DNA of 64,000 nucleotides from Romboutsia timonensis. Its GTDB lineage: Bacteria > Bacillota > Clostridia > Peptostreptococcales > Peptostreptococcaceae. The notes under the pieces are model-generated. The model worked only from the letters and a program-made list of their open reading frames with translations, did not search any database and was not told the origin of the DNA. The stretch is from the NCBI RefSeq assembly GCF_900106845.1, contig NZ_LT629849.1, forward strand, positions 196,148 to 260,147, written 5' to 3'. Positions 42,128 to 51,905 of the stretch are shown here, piece after piece (the stretch's first letter is position 1; each line of letters begins with the position of its first letter). Made by a program: the position numbers and the translations under genes.

Positions 42128-43582
42128 ATGAATAAAAAATTTGAAGACTTCAATTTAGATAAATATATAATAAAAGCTTTGTATAATTTAAACTATAAAA
42201 CACCTTCTAAGGTACAGGAGGAAGTTATACCTAGGTTATTGAAAAAAGAGGATGTTATAGTAAAATCTAAGACAGGAAGTGGTAAAACTGCAAGTTTTGG
42301 AATTCCAATATGTGAGAATATAGATATAGAAAATAATAACGTACAAGCTCTTATAGTAGTACCTACTAGAGAGTTAGCACTTCAAGTTAAGGATGAAATT
42401 TCTAATATAGGAAGGTTAAAAAAGATACGATGTAGTGCAATATTTGGTAAACAACCTATAAAGGAACAAATAAGAGAACTAAAACAAAGAGTGCATATTG
42501 TAGTTGCTACACCAGGTAGAATAATTGACCATATAGGAAGAAATACAATAAACTTAGATGATATTAAGTATTTTATAATAGATGAAGCTGATAAGATGCT
42601 TAATAAAGGGTTTATAGAAGATATGGAATTTATATTAAATAAGATACCTAAAAATAGTGCAAAAGGATTATTTTCTGCAACTATAGATGATGATATACAA
42701 TACATATGTGATAAATACCTTAAAGTATCTAATATATTAGATATAAAATATAATGAATTATTTGATAAGAAGCAAATAATTGAAAATAAAATAAAATCAT
42801 TTGAAAATGACAAATATAAAAATTTAAAGAGTATAATTTATATGGAGAATCCAACATCTTTAATAATATTCTGTAATACAAAAGATAAAGTTAAAAAGTT
42901 GTATGAAAATATGAAAAAAGATGGATTTTTAGTTGAAGAACTTCATGGAGATATGTCTCAAGATAAAAGAATATTTGTGATTAAGGACTTTAAAAATAAT
43001 AAGTTTAATATACTTATAAGTACAGATGTGGCTGCTAGGGGTATACATATTGATGATATATCTTTAGTAATAAACTATGATGTTCCACGAGATAAAGAAA
43101 ATTATATTCATAGAATTGGTAGAACTGGTAGAAAAGATAGCTATGGAAAAGCAATAACTATTTTTACTGATAAAGATGATAAATATATTAACGAAATAGA
43201 AGCATACCTTGGATATGAAATAAAAGTTCTTGAAGAGTTAAAAATAGACGATATAGCTAAAGGAAAAATAAAGTTTGAAAAGAAATCCAAGGAAGTTTTG
43301 AAAAATAGAAAAAATAAAATAATAGAGAAAAATATTCATAGTGAAGTAACGAAAATATATATAAATGCAGGAAAGAAAAAGAAAATAAGAGTTATCGATA
43401 TAGTTGGAGCTTTTAGTAATTTACCAGGTATAAATAATGAGGATATAGGTGTTGTTGAAGTTCAAGACTTATGTTCATATGTAGATATACTTAACTATAA
43501 AGGTGAGGAATTAGTAAAAAAATATAAAGAAATAAGTATAAAGAAAAAAATGGTCAAGTTAAGAAAAGATAGACAAAGTTAA
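42128..43582 (+). CDS. DEAD-box ATP-dependent RNA helicase, DbpA-like
   Basis: This 484-residue RNA helicase has the Q motif (FEDFNL ... TPSKVQEEVIP), Walker A SKTGSGKTASFG, PTRELALQ, TPGRIIDH, DEAD as IDEADKML, SAT as FSATID, and HRIGRTGR. After the helicase core comes a C-terminal domain of ~75 residues (VTKIYINAGKKKKIRVIDIV and DIGVVEVQDLCSYVDIL) that matches the DbpA/YxiN RNA-binding domain, which targets 23S rRNA hairpin 92. The likely role is late 50S ribosome assembly. Monocistronic. Confidence 0.93.
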   Translation: MNKKFEDFNLDKYIIKALYNLNYKTPSKVQEEVIPRLLKKEDVIVKSKTGSGKTASFGIPICENIDIENNNVQALIVVPTRELALQVKDEISNIGRLKKIRCSAIFGKQPIKEQIRELKQRVHIVVATPGRIIDHIGRNTINLDDIKYFIIDEADKMLNKGFIEDMEFILNKIPKNSAKGLFSATIDDDIQYICDKYLKVSNILDIKYNELFDKKQIIENKIKSFENDKYKNLKSIIYMENPTSLIIFCNTKDKVKKLYENMKKDGFLVEELHGDMSQDKRIFVIKDFKNNKFNILISTDVAARGIHIDDISLVINYDVPRDKENYIHRIGRTGRKDSYGKAITIFTDKDDKYINEIEAYLGYEIKVLEELKIDDIAKGKIKFEKKSKEVLKNRKNKIIEKNIHSEVTKIYINAGKKKKIRVIDIVGAFSNLPGINNEDIGVVEVQDLCSYVDILNYKGEELVKKYKEISIKKKMVKLRKDRQS

Positions 43583-43708
43583 TAAATGGTTTTAGAGAAA
43601 TATATGACGAATTTAAAAAACTACTTATAATAATATATCATTTTAATCAATAAAACCAATAAACTTATGAGGGATTAGAAGATATGAATTTATAAGGTTA
43701 GATAAAAA

Positions 43709-43767
43709 ATAATATATTGTATGCAAATAAGTTGACAGGAGGAACTGAAGTGCATACAATATATTAT
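43709..43767 (+). promoter_or_regulatory. brnQ promoter embedded in a 17-bp inverted repeat
   Basis: A perfect inverted repeat (arms 43709-43725 and 43751-43767; ATATTGTATGCA / TGCATACAATAT core) encloses a 25-nt loop. TTGACA at 43732-43737 and TACAAT at 43755-43760 with a 17-nt spacer form a near-consensus promoter, with the -10 inside the right arm. An operator that blocks the -10 is the simplest reading. The loop also contains AGGAGG followed by a GTG and a 14-codon Tyr-rich frame. Confidence 0.6.
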
Positions 43768-43816
43768 AAATATTATAAATATTTAGAAAATTAAGAAAAG
43801 AAAGGGTGGGGAAAAG

Positions 43817-45133
43817 ATGAGAAATAAGAGTAAAGATATTGCTGTTACAGGATTTGCACTATTTTCAATGTTCTTTGGTGCAGGAAATTTATTATTTCCT
43901 CCATACTTAGGTCTTGTATCTGGTCAAAGTTGGATAGTGTCCCTTATCGGATTTGTATTAGCTGATGTAGGGTTAGCTTTATTAGTTATGGCAGCATCTG
44001 CAAAATGCTCAGGAGACTTAGATAAAGTATTAAACAGAGTAGGAAAAAATACTTCGAAATTAATAGGGATAGCAGCAGTATTATGTATAGGTCCACTACT
44101 TGCAATTCCAAGAACAGCAGCTACTACATTTGAAATGGGTATAACACCTATTTTAGGTGAGATGAATATAACAGCATCTGTAATTTTTTCTATAATATTC
44201 TTTGGTTTAACACTAGCATTAACAATAAGACCATCTAAGGTTGTAGATATAATAGGTAAGGTGCTAACACCAACATTATTAATAGTTTTAGCAATATTAA
44301 TTGTAAAAGGAATAATAACTCCGATTGGAGATTTAAACCCTGAAGCTATGATAGAAAATAATCCGTTTCAAGAAGGGATTTCACAAGGGTATTTAACTAT
44401 GGGTGCATTAGGAGCAGCAGCTCTTGCAACAGTTATAATTACATCTATACATGAAAAAGGATATATAAACTCAAGAGATAAAGTTAAGTTAACTATGAAA
44501 GCTGGCATAGTAGCAGGGATAGCTTTAACGTTAGTTTATGGAGGTCTTACATATTTAGGAGCAACACTATCTAATCTTCCAGGAGATCCATATGGAGTAA
44601 ATACACCACAGGCATCTTTAATGGTAGTTATAACAAATGGATTATTTGGATATCCAGGTAAAATAGTTCTTTGTGCTATAGTTTCACTAGCTTGTTTAAC
44701 TACAGCTATAGGATTAACTTCAGCAACAGGAAAGTATTTTTCAAGTATAACTAATGGAAAATTAAAATATGAAATAACTGTAATAGTAGTATGTGTATTT
44801 AGTGCAATAGTATCTAATTTTGGAGTTGGAACTATAATAAAATTTTCAGGTCCAATATTAGAAATAGTTTATCCTGTACTTATGGTACTAGTAATAATGA
44901 CATTGGTATCTGAAAATATTAAAAATGATAATGCATTTAAGGGTGCAGCATTAGCAACGTTTGTTGTAAGTTTATTGAGTGTAGCTAATAGTCTTTGGCA
45001 AGTTGCACCTTTTACTACAAAGCTTCCACTTGCAACATTTGGATTTAACTGGATAATACCAGCTATAGTAGGTGCTTTAATTGGAAGTTGTATAAAAAAT
45101 TCAGCAAGATCTAGTATGTATGAAATTGAATAA
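43817..45133 (+). CDS. brnQ: Branched-chain amino acid transporter BrnQ
   Basis: BrnQ (LIVCS family) imports leucine, isoleucine and valine with sodium or protons. The 438-residue protein has about 12 membrane segments and opens with the family signature FALFSMFFGAGNLLFPPYLG. GGGTGGGG precedes ATG. It is followed by a terminator at 45146-45172 and is monocistronic. In this position no amino acid biosynthesis genes are near, so it is likely a scavenging transporter for Stickland-type metabolism. Confidence 0.95.
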   Translation: MRNKSKDIAVTGFALFSMFFGAGNLLFPPYLGLVSGQSWIVSLIGFVLADVGLALLVMAASAKCSGDLDKVLNRVGKNTSKLIGIAAVLCIGPLLAIPRTAATTFEMGITPILGEMNITASVIFSIIFFGLTLALTIRPSKVVDIIGKVLTPTLLIVLAILIVKGIITPIGDLNPEAMIENNPFQEGISQGYLTMGALGAAALATVIITSIHEKGYINSRDKVKLTMKAGIVAGIALTLVYGGLTYLGATLSNLPGDPYGVNTPQASLMVVITNGLFGYPGKIVLCAIVSLACLTTAIGLTSATGKYFSSITNGKLKYEITVIVVCVFSAIVSNFGVGTIIKFSGPILEIVYPVLMVLVIMTLVSENIKNDNAFKGAALATFVVSLLSVANSLWQVAPFTTKLPLATFGFNWIIPAIVGALIGSCIKNSARSSMYEIE

Positions 45134-45503
45134 TATAATATTTTTAGCTGTAGATAATATCTACAGCTTTTTCTATAAAGAAATAGTATAGTTAATTAAG
45201 GTTGTTTGTAAAAATTTTATTTACTAAGTCAAAATTTGTTTAAAGTAGCACTTAAAAAGATATATATTTATAGAGTAAAATATATTTTTTTAAGTAATAT
45301 AAGAATGAATTATGTATTTAAAATGTAATGTAGTATTATATATCGTAGATAAACTCTATAATATATACGTTCTAATAATAATTCTACATTATAAAATACT
45401 TTTATTATCTATGGCACTTTTAAATAATATAAATTAATAACTTTACTTAATTAAGTATTTAATTAAAACATATATATAAATAGCAAATGAAAGGAGAAAA
45501 GTT
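45134..45503. other. AT-rich gap with a terminator
   Basis: It begins with the brnQ terminator at 45146-45172 (AGCTGTAGAT / ATCTACAGCT then TTTTT). An imperfect inverted repeat around AATGTAGTATTAT (45332) and ATAATTCTACATT (45379) is the only other structure. No ORF or known RNA was recognised. Confidence 0.6.
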
Positions 45504-47204
45504 ATGATTAAAGAATTTATAAAGTACTATAAGCCGTATAAAAAGTTATTTATGCTAGATATGTTAGCAGCATTTACAGTGGCTTTATGTGATTTAGTAT
45601 ATCCTCTGATAACTAGGAGTATAATGAATGATGTTGTTCCTAATAAAGACCTTAGGATGTTAATTGTTTTTGCTATAACATTATTAGTTATATTTATAAT
45701 AAAGGCAGGACTAAATTACTTTATGCAATATTGGGGTCATGTTGTTGGTGTAAGGATGCAAGGTGATATGAGGAGTTATGTATTTACACATCTTCAAAAG
45801 TTACCTAATTCATATTTTAACAACAATAAAACTGGTGTAATAATGTCTAGAATAATAAATGACCTTATGGAAGTATCAGAACTTGCGCACCATGGACCTG
45901 AAGATTTATTTATATCTATAGTAATGTTTTTAGGTTCATTCTTTATTTTAATAGGTATAAATGTAGAGCTTACACTAATTGTATTTACAATATTACCTAT
46001 AATAGTTATCTATGCAATAAGTCAAAGGAAAAGAATGAATAAAGCATTTAAGGAAACTAGAGTGAAAACAGGAGATGTAAATGCTACATTAGAAAATAGT
46101 ATAGCTGGTATGAAAGTTACAAAATCATTTTGTACTGAAAAAGAGGAATTAGAAAAGTTTAATGAATCTAATCAAATATTTAAAAAAGCTAGAGAAGGAG
46201 CCTATAAGGTAATGGCACAATACTTCTCTGGAATGTTCTTACTTATAGATATATTAGAATTAATAGTTTTAATTGTAGCAGGATACTTTACATATATGGG
46301 CTATATAACTATAGGTGATTTTACTGCATATCTACTATATGTAAAGATGTTTATACAACCACTTAGAAAATTAATAAACTTTACCGAGCAATATCAAAAT
46401 GGAATGACTGGATTTGAAAGATTTATGGAAATAATAAATGAAGAAACTGAGAAAGAACCAGAAAATCCAATAGAGCTAGAAAATATAAAAGGAAATATAG
46501 AAATAGAGAATATATCATTTACTTATGAAGATGACAATGAAGTATTTAAAAATCTTAGTCTATCTATAGAAGCAGGAAAAACTGTAGCACTAGTAGGTCC
46601 ATCTGGTGGAGGAAAAACTACATTATGTAATATGATACCAAGATTTTTTGATTTTGATAGTGGAGATATAAAAATTGATGGAATAAGTATTAAAGATGTA
46701 AGTTTAAAATCACTTAGAGAAAATATAGGTGTTGTAGCTCAAGATGTTTTCTTATTTACAGGAACTATAAAAGAAAATATAACTATAGGTAAAACTGATG
46801 CAAGTGATGAAGAGATAATTGATGCTTGTAAAAAAGCTAGAATACATGATTTTATAATGACTCTTCCTGATAAATATAATACATATATAGGAGAAAGAGG
46901 AGTTAAGTTATCTGGAGGTCAAAAACAAAGGGTTTCTATAGCTAGGATATTTTTAAAAAATCCTCCAATTATGATACTAGATGAGGCTACATCAGCATTA
47001 GATAATGTGACAGAAAATGAAATACAAAAATCATTAGAGGAATTAGGTAAAAATAGAACTAATTTAGTTGTTGCGCATAGGTTATCTACAATAAAGAATG
47101 CAGATGAAATAATAGTTTTAACTGAAAATGGTATAGAAGAGAGAGGAACTCATCAAGAACTTGTAGAAAAGAATGGAATTTATTCTAAGCTTAATAAAAA
47201 GTAG
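45504..47204 (+). CDS. ABC transporter with fused membrane and ATPase domains (exporter type)
   Basis: The 566-residue half-transporter has six membrane segments in the first ~300 residues (ABC_membrane domain) and a nucleotide-binding domain with Walker A VGPSGGGKTTL, Q-loop VVAQDVFLF, signature LSGGQKQR, Walker B IMILDEATSALD and H-loop VAHRLST. It is complete and likely a homodimeric multidrug or lipid exporter of the MsbA/LmrA type. AAGGAG precedes ATG. It is monocistronic, with a terminator at 47213-47255. Substrate unknown. Confidence 0.93.
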   Translation: MIKEFIKYYKPYKKLFMLDMLAAFTVALCDLVYPLITRSIMNDVVPNKDLRMLIVFAITLLVIFIIKAGLNYFMQYWGHVVGVRMQGDMRSYVFTHLQKLPNSYFNNNKTGVIMSRIINDLMEVSELAHHGPEDLFISIVMFLGSFFILIGINVELTLIVFTILPIIVIYAISQRKRMNKAFKETRVKTGDVNATLENSIAGMKVTKSFCTEKEELEKFNESNQIFKKAREGAYKVMAQYFSGMFLLIDILELIVLIVAGYFTYMGYITIGDFTAYLLYVKMFIQPLRKLINFTEQYQNGMTGFERFMEIINEETEKEPENPIELENIKGNIEIENISFTYEDDNEVFKNLSLSIEAGKTVALVGPSGGGKTTLCNMIPRFFDFDSGDIKIDGISIKDVSLKSLRENIGVVAQDVFLFTGTIKENITIGKTDASDEEIIDACKKARIHDFIMTLPDKYNTYIGERGVKLSGGQKQRVSIARIFLKNPPIMILDEATSALDNVTENEIQKSLEELGKNRTNLVVAHRLSTIKNADEIIVLTENGIEERGTHQELVEKNGIYSKLNKK

Positions 47205-47212
47205 AAAAAATA

Positions 47213-47255
47213 AGAAAGCTGGTTATCGCATTGCGAAATCCAGCTTTTTTATTTT
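47213..47255 (+). terminator. Terminator after the ABC exporter gene
   Basis: AAAGCTGG and CCAGCTTT pair, with an internal loop around GCATTGC, followed by TTTTATTTT. Confidence 0.8.
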
Positions 47256-47313
47256 ACGCATAGATAAATGGGCTATTTAAATAATACTTCATTATAAAAT
47301 TTAAATATTAAAT

Positions 47314-48837
47314 TTATTCTATATTTTCGCCGAAACTCTCACTTATAAGTCTAGTATAGCTAATGGATTTAGCAATTCTATCTAATATTTCATCTTTGTT
47401 ACTTATAATAATGTCTGTTCTAGCATTCCAAAGCTTGTCAAATAAGTCAGTACACATACCCTTAAACTCATTATCACTAATTATAAAGTAATAATTTTTA
47501 CCAGATTCAGGATAAACCTTTGTAAATTTTAAGTTTCTTGATAGATATAGTGAAGGATTTTCTTTATTTTTAAAATCGTCAACCAAATCACCATCAACAA
47601 GTCTTATTTCCACATCATTTGATTCATTAAGGATTTTTTCCATATATTCTATATGTCTTTCTCTTTCCTTAAATGTAAGAGTTACTGGAGTATTGAAAAA
47701 GTGTAGTTTTCCAGATGACATATATTTTCTAAGCTCTGATTCATGAATAAGAACTTTTAGTTTTGATTTATAGGTTACATTGTGAAGGAATAAGTTAATC
47801 TTCTTTAGTTCATTAATTATTTTTTGGTTATGACCAAATAATCTTTCTGCAATTTCCATAAATAAATCTGGTGGCATAAAGAATTCATTAATAGAACCTA
47901 GTAAACATCTTAAATCATTATTCATTATATATTGTATATAAGTTTGGTCTTCAATCATTGAAGAAGCCTCTTTTCTATAGAATAAAAGATTTCCTTTATT
48001 CTTTAGTGTATATTTTATATTAGAATAAAATTCTTCAACTAAGCGTCTATCCTTTGAGTTTGTACTAAATAAACATTCACCTTCTTCAAAGAATATATTT
48101 GTAGATAAGAATTTATCCTTTATAGCAAAGGCTACAGTATTTGATTTAACCTTACAATTATAAATTTTAAAGTTTAAACATGGATAACTAGCGATTAAAT
48201 TAATACCAAGTAATGTATTTATAACATCATCTTCATTATCATCTCCACCAAAGCCTATTAAAAAGCTAATTTTTACATTTGTTTTTTTACTTATTCTATG
48301 TAAAATCTCCTTTAAGTCAGACAAAGTTATTTTATCCTTATGGTTTAGATACATTAAGCTTAAAGAAACTAATATTTCTAAAGAGTCTTCTTTATCTGCC
48401 ATATTATTTAACTCATTAAAAAATGTATTGTAAATAATGTTAGGTTTTACCATAGAGAAGCTATTATAATATTCTTCAGAATGTGTACTTTTTGGTAAAT
48501 TTTGAACAGATTTATTATTTATATTAACTGTGTCAATATAAACTTCTTTTAACATAGTTTCAATAAATTCACCAATGAACTCTTCACTGCTATCAGCTGG
48601 TATTTCAAAGTAATCAATTAAATTAATTAAACTTGATTCATCTAAAGAGTCAAGTATGAAATCTGAGATATTTTTACATATTTCATTTATTCGTTTTGAG
48701 CTAGGTAAATATGTAGATAGTATCCATTTATTAATATAAGATACATCATATCCTATAAATTTTGCTAAACTACTTTTCTTTTGATTTGAAATATATAGTA
48801 ATTTTTCTATTAAGTTTCCGAATGTTATATTTTTCAA
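47314..48837 (-). CDS. Large helix-turn-helix regulator divergent from an MFS transporter gene
   Basis: I recognise only the N-terminus. Residues about 5-60 read like an XRE-type helix-turn-helix (KKSSLAKFIGYDVSYINKWI, then LPSSKRINEICKNIS). The remaining ~440 residues form no family I can name; they are soluble, alpha/beta and rich in K, E, N and I, with no membrane segment. The size is large for an XRE regulator, suggesting an effector-sensing domain. It is divergent from an oxalate/formate-type MFS transporter gene and could regulate it, which is inference from position. Confidence 0.6.
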   Translation of the reverse strand: MKNITFGNLIEKLLYISNQKKSSLAKFIGYDVSYINKWILSTYLPSSKRINEICKNISDFILDSLDESSLINLIDYFEIPADSSEEFIGEFIETMLKEVYIDTVNINNKSVQNLPKSTHSEEYYNSFSMVKPNIIYNTFFNELNNMADKEDSLEILVSLSLMYLNHKDKITLSDLKEILHRISKKTNVKISFLIGFGGDDNEDDVINTLLGINLIASYPCLNFKIYNCKVKSNTVAFAIKDKFLSTNIFFEEGECLFSTNSKDRRLVEEFYSNIKYTLKNKGNLLFYRKEASSMIEDQTYIQYIMNNDLRCLLGSINEFFMPPDLFMEIAERLFGHNQKIINELKKINLFLHNVTYKSKLKVLIHESELRKYMSSGKLHFFNTPVTLTFKERERHIEYMEKILNESNDVEIRLVDGDLVDDFKNKENPSLYLSRNLKFTKVYPESGKNYYFIISDNEFKGMCTDLFDKLWNARTDIIISNKDEILDRIAKSISYTRLISESFGENIE

Positions 48838-49237
48838 CTTTGATGTCCTCCTAAGAAATACATATTTTCTTTGTAGTATCTAATAAGATATATATTATAC
48901 CATTTTATTATAAAAATTATAATAAGTTAATTAGCACTTTAAGTTGGAATATTAAGAATAATTATAAAAATATACAAATTTAAATTACTTAAAAGGAAAA
49001 AAGGAATTCCTGATTTCTTTAAAATGCTCTATTCTTCTCAGAAATGAATGGATAAAGTATGTTATTATTAATTTAACAAATTGAAAAAGTGTTTTCATAA
49101 GAAAAAAGGTAAGAAAATATAAGAAAAAGCAAAAAAAATATAAAAAAATTAAGTAATGAGTAGGAAAAATAGGAAATTAATTTTACTCATAATAGAAAAT
49201 AATAAATGACATTAAATTAATAGGAGGAGATTTTTTA
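48838..49237. other. Divergent promoter region between the regulator and MFS genes
   Basis: A 400-bp AT-rich gap. A minus-strand ribosome binding site (AGGAGG) lies just upstream of the regulator start, and AGGAGGAG precedes the MFS gene start. Poly-A-rich stretches around 49100-49160 are noted. No clear inverted repeat or RNA gene was found. Confidence 0.5.
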
Positions 49238-50533
49238 ATGAATGATTCAACAATTAATAAAAATAAAAAAATAACTACAGGATGGTTAATAGTAATAGCT
49301 TGTATGCTTGTACAAGCTATACCAAATGGAATAGTAGTAAATACACAAGCATTATATATGTATCCAGTAATGGAAGCTAAAGGATTTACACTATCTCAAT
49401 TTTCATTAATATTCACAATAGGTACAATAGTTCCAGCGGTAATTGGACCATTTATAGGTAGTATGTATGGTAAATTAAATACAAAAATGTTATATCTATC
49501 AGGAGGTATATTATTATCTGGAGGATTTATGACATTCTCAATAGCAGATAAATTATGGCAATTTTATGCAATTGCAGCTATAGCTCAAATAGGTTCTAGT
49601 ATAGTATCTGGTATAGGTATACCGATGTTACTAAACTCTTGGTTTGATGAAACTATAAAAGGTAAAGCTATGGGGATGGCATATGCAGGTGGATCTATAG
49701 GGAATATATTCTTACAACAATTAGTTACGAGAACTATAAGTTCAAGTGGTTATTCTCACTCATACTTTATATTTGGGTTAGTTGGATTAGCAGCAATAAT
49801 TCCAATAGCATTATTTATGATAAGAATGCCAAAAAATGAAAGTGAAAAAGTTAGAGGTAAAGGTCAAGAAAAAGAAGAAAATACAACTTCAATAGACGTA
49901 TCATATACATTAAAAGAAGCTCAAAAAAATAAATACTTCTGGATAATGGGTATAGGATTATTATTCGTAGGTATATATGTATCGGCTTACTCAATACAAT
50001 ATGCAGCGTATTTCCAAGGTGAATTACAATTATCATCATCTACGATAGCTACAACAGGTTCATTATTTGCTATGGCATCATTATTAGGAAGTATGGTTGG
50101 TGGTATATTATTTGATAAATTAGGTATATTAAAAACTTTATCAATAGCAGCTATAGCAGTAATAGGATCAGGAGTTGCATTATTAATGGCTGGAAGCTCG
50201 CCGTTATTCGCACATGCACACTCAGTTTTAAAAGGTATAGCGACGTTTATTTATATGATGGGACCAGCTTATATGGTAGGTTCGTTCTTTGGTAATAAAG
50301 AATATGGGCAAATACTTGGTTTAGTTAATTTAAACTTTGCAATAGGATTTTGTAGTGGATCAGCATTATTTGGAGTATTTGCTGAAAACTTTGGATATAA
50401 TGCAACTTGGATAGGAATACTAGTATGTGTAGTTATAGCATATATATCACTTACAATTGCAGCTAAAGGTATGACCAAGGTAAATAAAGAAAGAACAAAA
50501 CAATTAGATGAAAACTCAGTTAAAATAGCTTAA
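49238..50533 (+). CDS. MFS transporter of the oxalate:formate antiporter (OFA) family
   Basis: The 431-residue protein has about 12 membrane segments. The opening TTGWLIVIACMLVQAIPNGI and GTIVPAVIGPFIGSMYGKLN match OFA-family carriers, with the second half containing YFWIMGIGLLFVGIYVSAYS. A central charged loop (about 200-225) separates the two six-helix bundles. OFA members exchange oxalate/formate or other carboxylates; the substrate here is not proven. AGGAGGAG precedes ATG, and a terminator follows at 50537-50569. Confidence 0.85.
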   Translation: MNDSTINKNKKITTGWLIVIACMLVQAIPNGIVVNTQALYMYPVMEAKGFTLSQFSLIFTIGTIVPAVIGPFIGSMYGKLNTKMLYLSGGILLSGGFMTFSIADKLWQFYAIAAIAQIGSSIVSGIGIPMLLNSWFDETIKGKAMGMAYAGGSIGNIFLQQLVTRTISSSGYSHSYFIFGLVGLAAIIPIALFMIRMPKNESEKVRGKGQEKEENTTSIDVSYTLKEAQKNKYFWIMGIGLLFVGIYVSAYSIQYAAYFQGELQLSSSTIATTGSLFAMASLLGSMVGGILFDKLGILKTLSIAAIAVIGSGVALLMAGSSPLFAHAHSVLKGIATFIYMMGPAYMVGSFFGNKEYGQILGLVNLNFAIGFCSGSALFGVFAENFGYNATWIGILVCVVIAYISLTIAAKGMTKVNKERTKQLDENSVKIA

Positions 50534-50536
50534 TAT

Positions 50537-50569
50537 AAAGGCTGTCTATTAATTAGACAGCTTTTTTAA
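50537..50569 (+). terminator. Terminator after the OFA transporter gene
   Basis: AAGGCTGTCTA and TAGACAGCTT pair around TTAAT, followed by TTTTTT. Confidence 0.88.
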
Positions 50570-50584
50570 TATATAATTTTAGAA

Positions 50585-50662
50585 TCATACAAATGGAAAC
50601 TTTGATATGACCTATCCATGTAGTTCCTTAAATATCGGATGTGACCGAAGTAAATTTTTATA
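50585..50662. repeat. Degenerate, internally deleted copy of the dispersed repeat
   Basis: CATACAAATGGAAACTTTGA resembles the start of module 1, and ATCGGATGTGACCGAAG the middle of module 2. Most of the rest is missing. As with other copies, it begins shortly after a terminator. Confidence 0.6.
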
Positions 50663-50756
50663 TTTAAAGCAAAGTTATATTTATTAAAATATATATGTTT
50701 AAAACAAATTATCGTGGACATAATCCTAATAAAATTTATCGGGGGTATGGTATAAA

Positions 50757-50945
50757 ATGATAGTATTAAATAGAGAAAGTATTATAAATGGATTAATAGA
50801 ATTAAAAAAAGAAGAAGACAGAGATAGTAGGATAATAGTTAATAATATAAAATCAATAATAAGTTTAAATGATATAAGTGATTTAGATAAATTAAAGCTT
50901 ATAAACAATGAATTAGGAAAAATACTATTTGATGAAACTATATAA
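50757..50945 (+). CDS. Small hypothetical protein
   Basis: A 62-residue acidic/charged helical protein of unknown family (MIVLNRESIINGLIELKKEE to KILFDETI), with GGGGGT ~10 nt before ATG. It has no signal peptide or membrane segment. A second short frame from TTG 50988 to 51122 (44 residues, charged and helical) follows without a ribosome binding site, so the two may be pieces of a decayed gene. Confidence 0.35.
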   Translation: MIVLNRESIINGLIELKKEEDRDSRIIVNNIKSIISLNDISDLDKLKLINNELGKILFDETI

Positions 50946-51161
50946 AATAATTATTCATAAAAATAAAATTATATAGTTATCAAGTGTTTGAAAATATTAG
51001 AAAATATAGAAATGATTGTTAATAAATTAGGATATACAATGAGAGAATTTATTAATGAATATTTACATATAAAAAAGAACATATTGGATAAAATTGGATT
51101 ACTTGATTTTATATCTAATTAATGGTAGTTTATACTTAAATTAATATTAAGGAGATGAATT

Positions 51162-51536
51162 ATGAAATTTAAATTTTGTCACAATAATTTTAATGTATTA
51201 AACCTTGAAAAAAGTTTAGAATTTTACAAAAATGCACTTGGACTAGTTGAAACTAAAAGAACAGTAGCAGATGATGGCAGTTTTATATTAGTATTCTTAG
51301 GAGATGGAGAGAGTACACATAAGTTAGAGTTAACTTGGTTAAGAGATTGGGATAGACCTTATAACTTAGGAGATAATGAATTCCACCTAGCATTTAGAGT
51401 TGAAGACTTTGATGGTGCATATAATTTACATAAAGAAATGGGATGTATATGCTATGAAAATAAGGAAATGGGAATATACTTTATAGCAGACCCAGATAAT
51501 TATTGGATAGAAATACTACCAGCAAATACGAAATAG
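51162..51536 (+). CDS. VOC-family protein, lactoylglutathione lyase (glyoxalase I)-like
   Basis: The 124-residue protein is a vicinal-oxygen-chelate fold: HNNFNVLNLEKSLEFYKNALGL opens it, and DPDNYWIEILPA closes it. Metal ligands in the expected places are H7, E56 (in HKLELTW), H77 (EFHLAF) and E119 (WIEIL). This matches glyoxalase I more than dioxygenases. It would detoxify methylglyoxal or a related hemithioacetal. AAGGAG precedes ATG. The next gene begins 12 nt later. Confidence 0.85.
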   Translation: MKFKFCHNNFNVLNLEKSLEFYKNALGLVETKRTVADDGSFILVFLGDGESTHKLELTWLRDWDRPYNLGDNEFHLAFRVEDFDGAYNLHKEMGCICYENKEMGIYFIADPDNYWIEILPANTK

Positions 51537-51547
51537 AGGTAAAAGTT

Positions 51548-51850
51548 ATGAATAAGATAATAGTTGTAGTGGCGAATAATAATGAGTGTATAGAATCTTT
51601 AAAAAAAGCAGGAGATTCTATAGGTGTAGAGATAAAGTCTGAAATACAATCGGACGGAAAAATAATAAATGAACTTTCTATAAATGATATAAAAGAATCA
51701 ACAGCAGTATTATTTGCTATAGATGGAGATGTTGAAGAGGTAGAAAAGATAGAGAGATTTATAGATTGTGAATACTATGAAGTTGAAGAACAATTTATAA
51801 AAAATGATGCAAAATCAGTACTACAAGAGATACTATCTGATTTAAACTAA
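51548..51850 (+). CDS. Orphan PTS fructose IIB-like protein lacking the active cysteine
   Basis: The 100-residue protein from ATG 51548 (GAGGT upstream) looks like a fructose-type PTS IIB domain: IIVVVANNNECIESLKKAGD, then IGVEIKSEIQSDGKIINEL and IKESTAVLFAID. The phospho-cysteine loop (ACPTGIAHT in the family) is replaced by ANNNE, so it cannot take phosphate by the usual route. It is co-transcribed with the VOC gene and not with PTS genes. A regulatory or binding role is inferred. Family call is moderate. Confidence 0.55.
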   Translation: MNKIIVVVANNNECIESLKKAGDSIGVEIKSEIQSDGKIINELSINDIKESTAVLFAIDGDVEEVEKIERFIDCEYYEVEEQFIKNDAKSVLQEILSDLN

Positions 51851-51905
51851 TTTTAAGTAAGTAGAAAAATAGTAAATAAACAGAGAATAAATAAGTAAAA
51901 TATAT

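Noticed and set aside
50988..51122. Short reading frame from TTG encoding 44 residues
   Set aside because: No ribosome binding site, no recognisable family, and another stop close upstream. It may be a decayed piece of a gene, so it is only mentioned under the 50757 entry.
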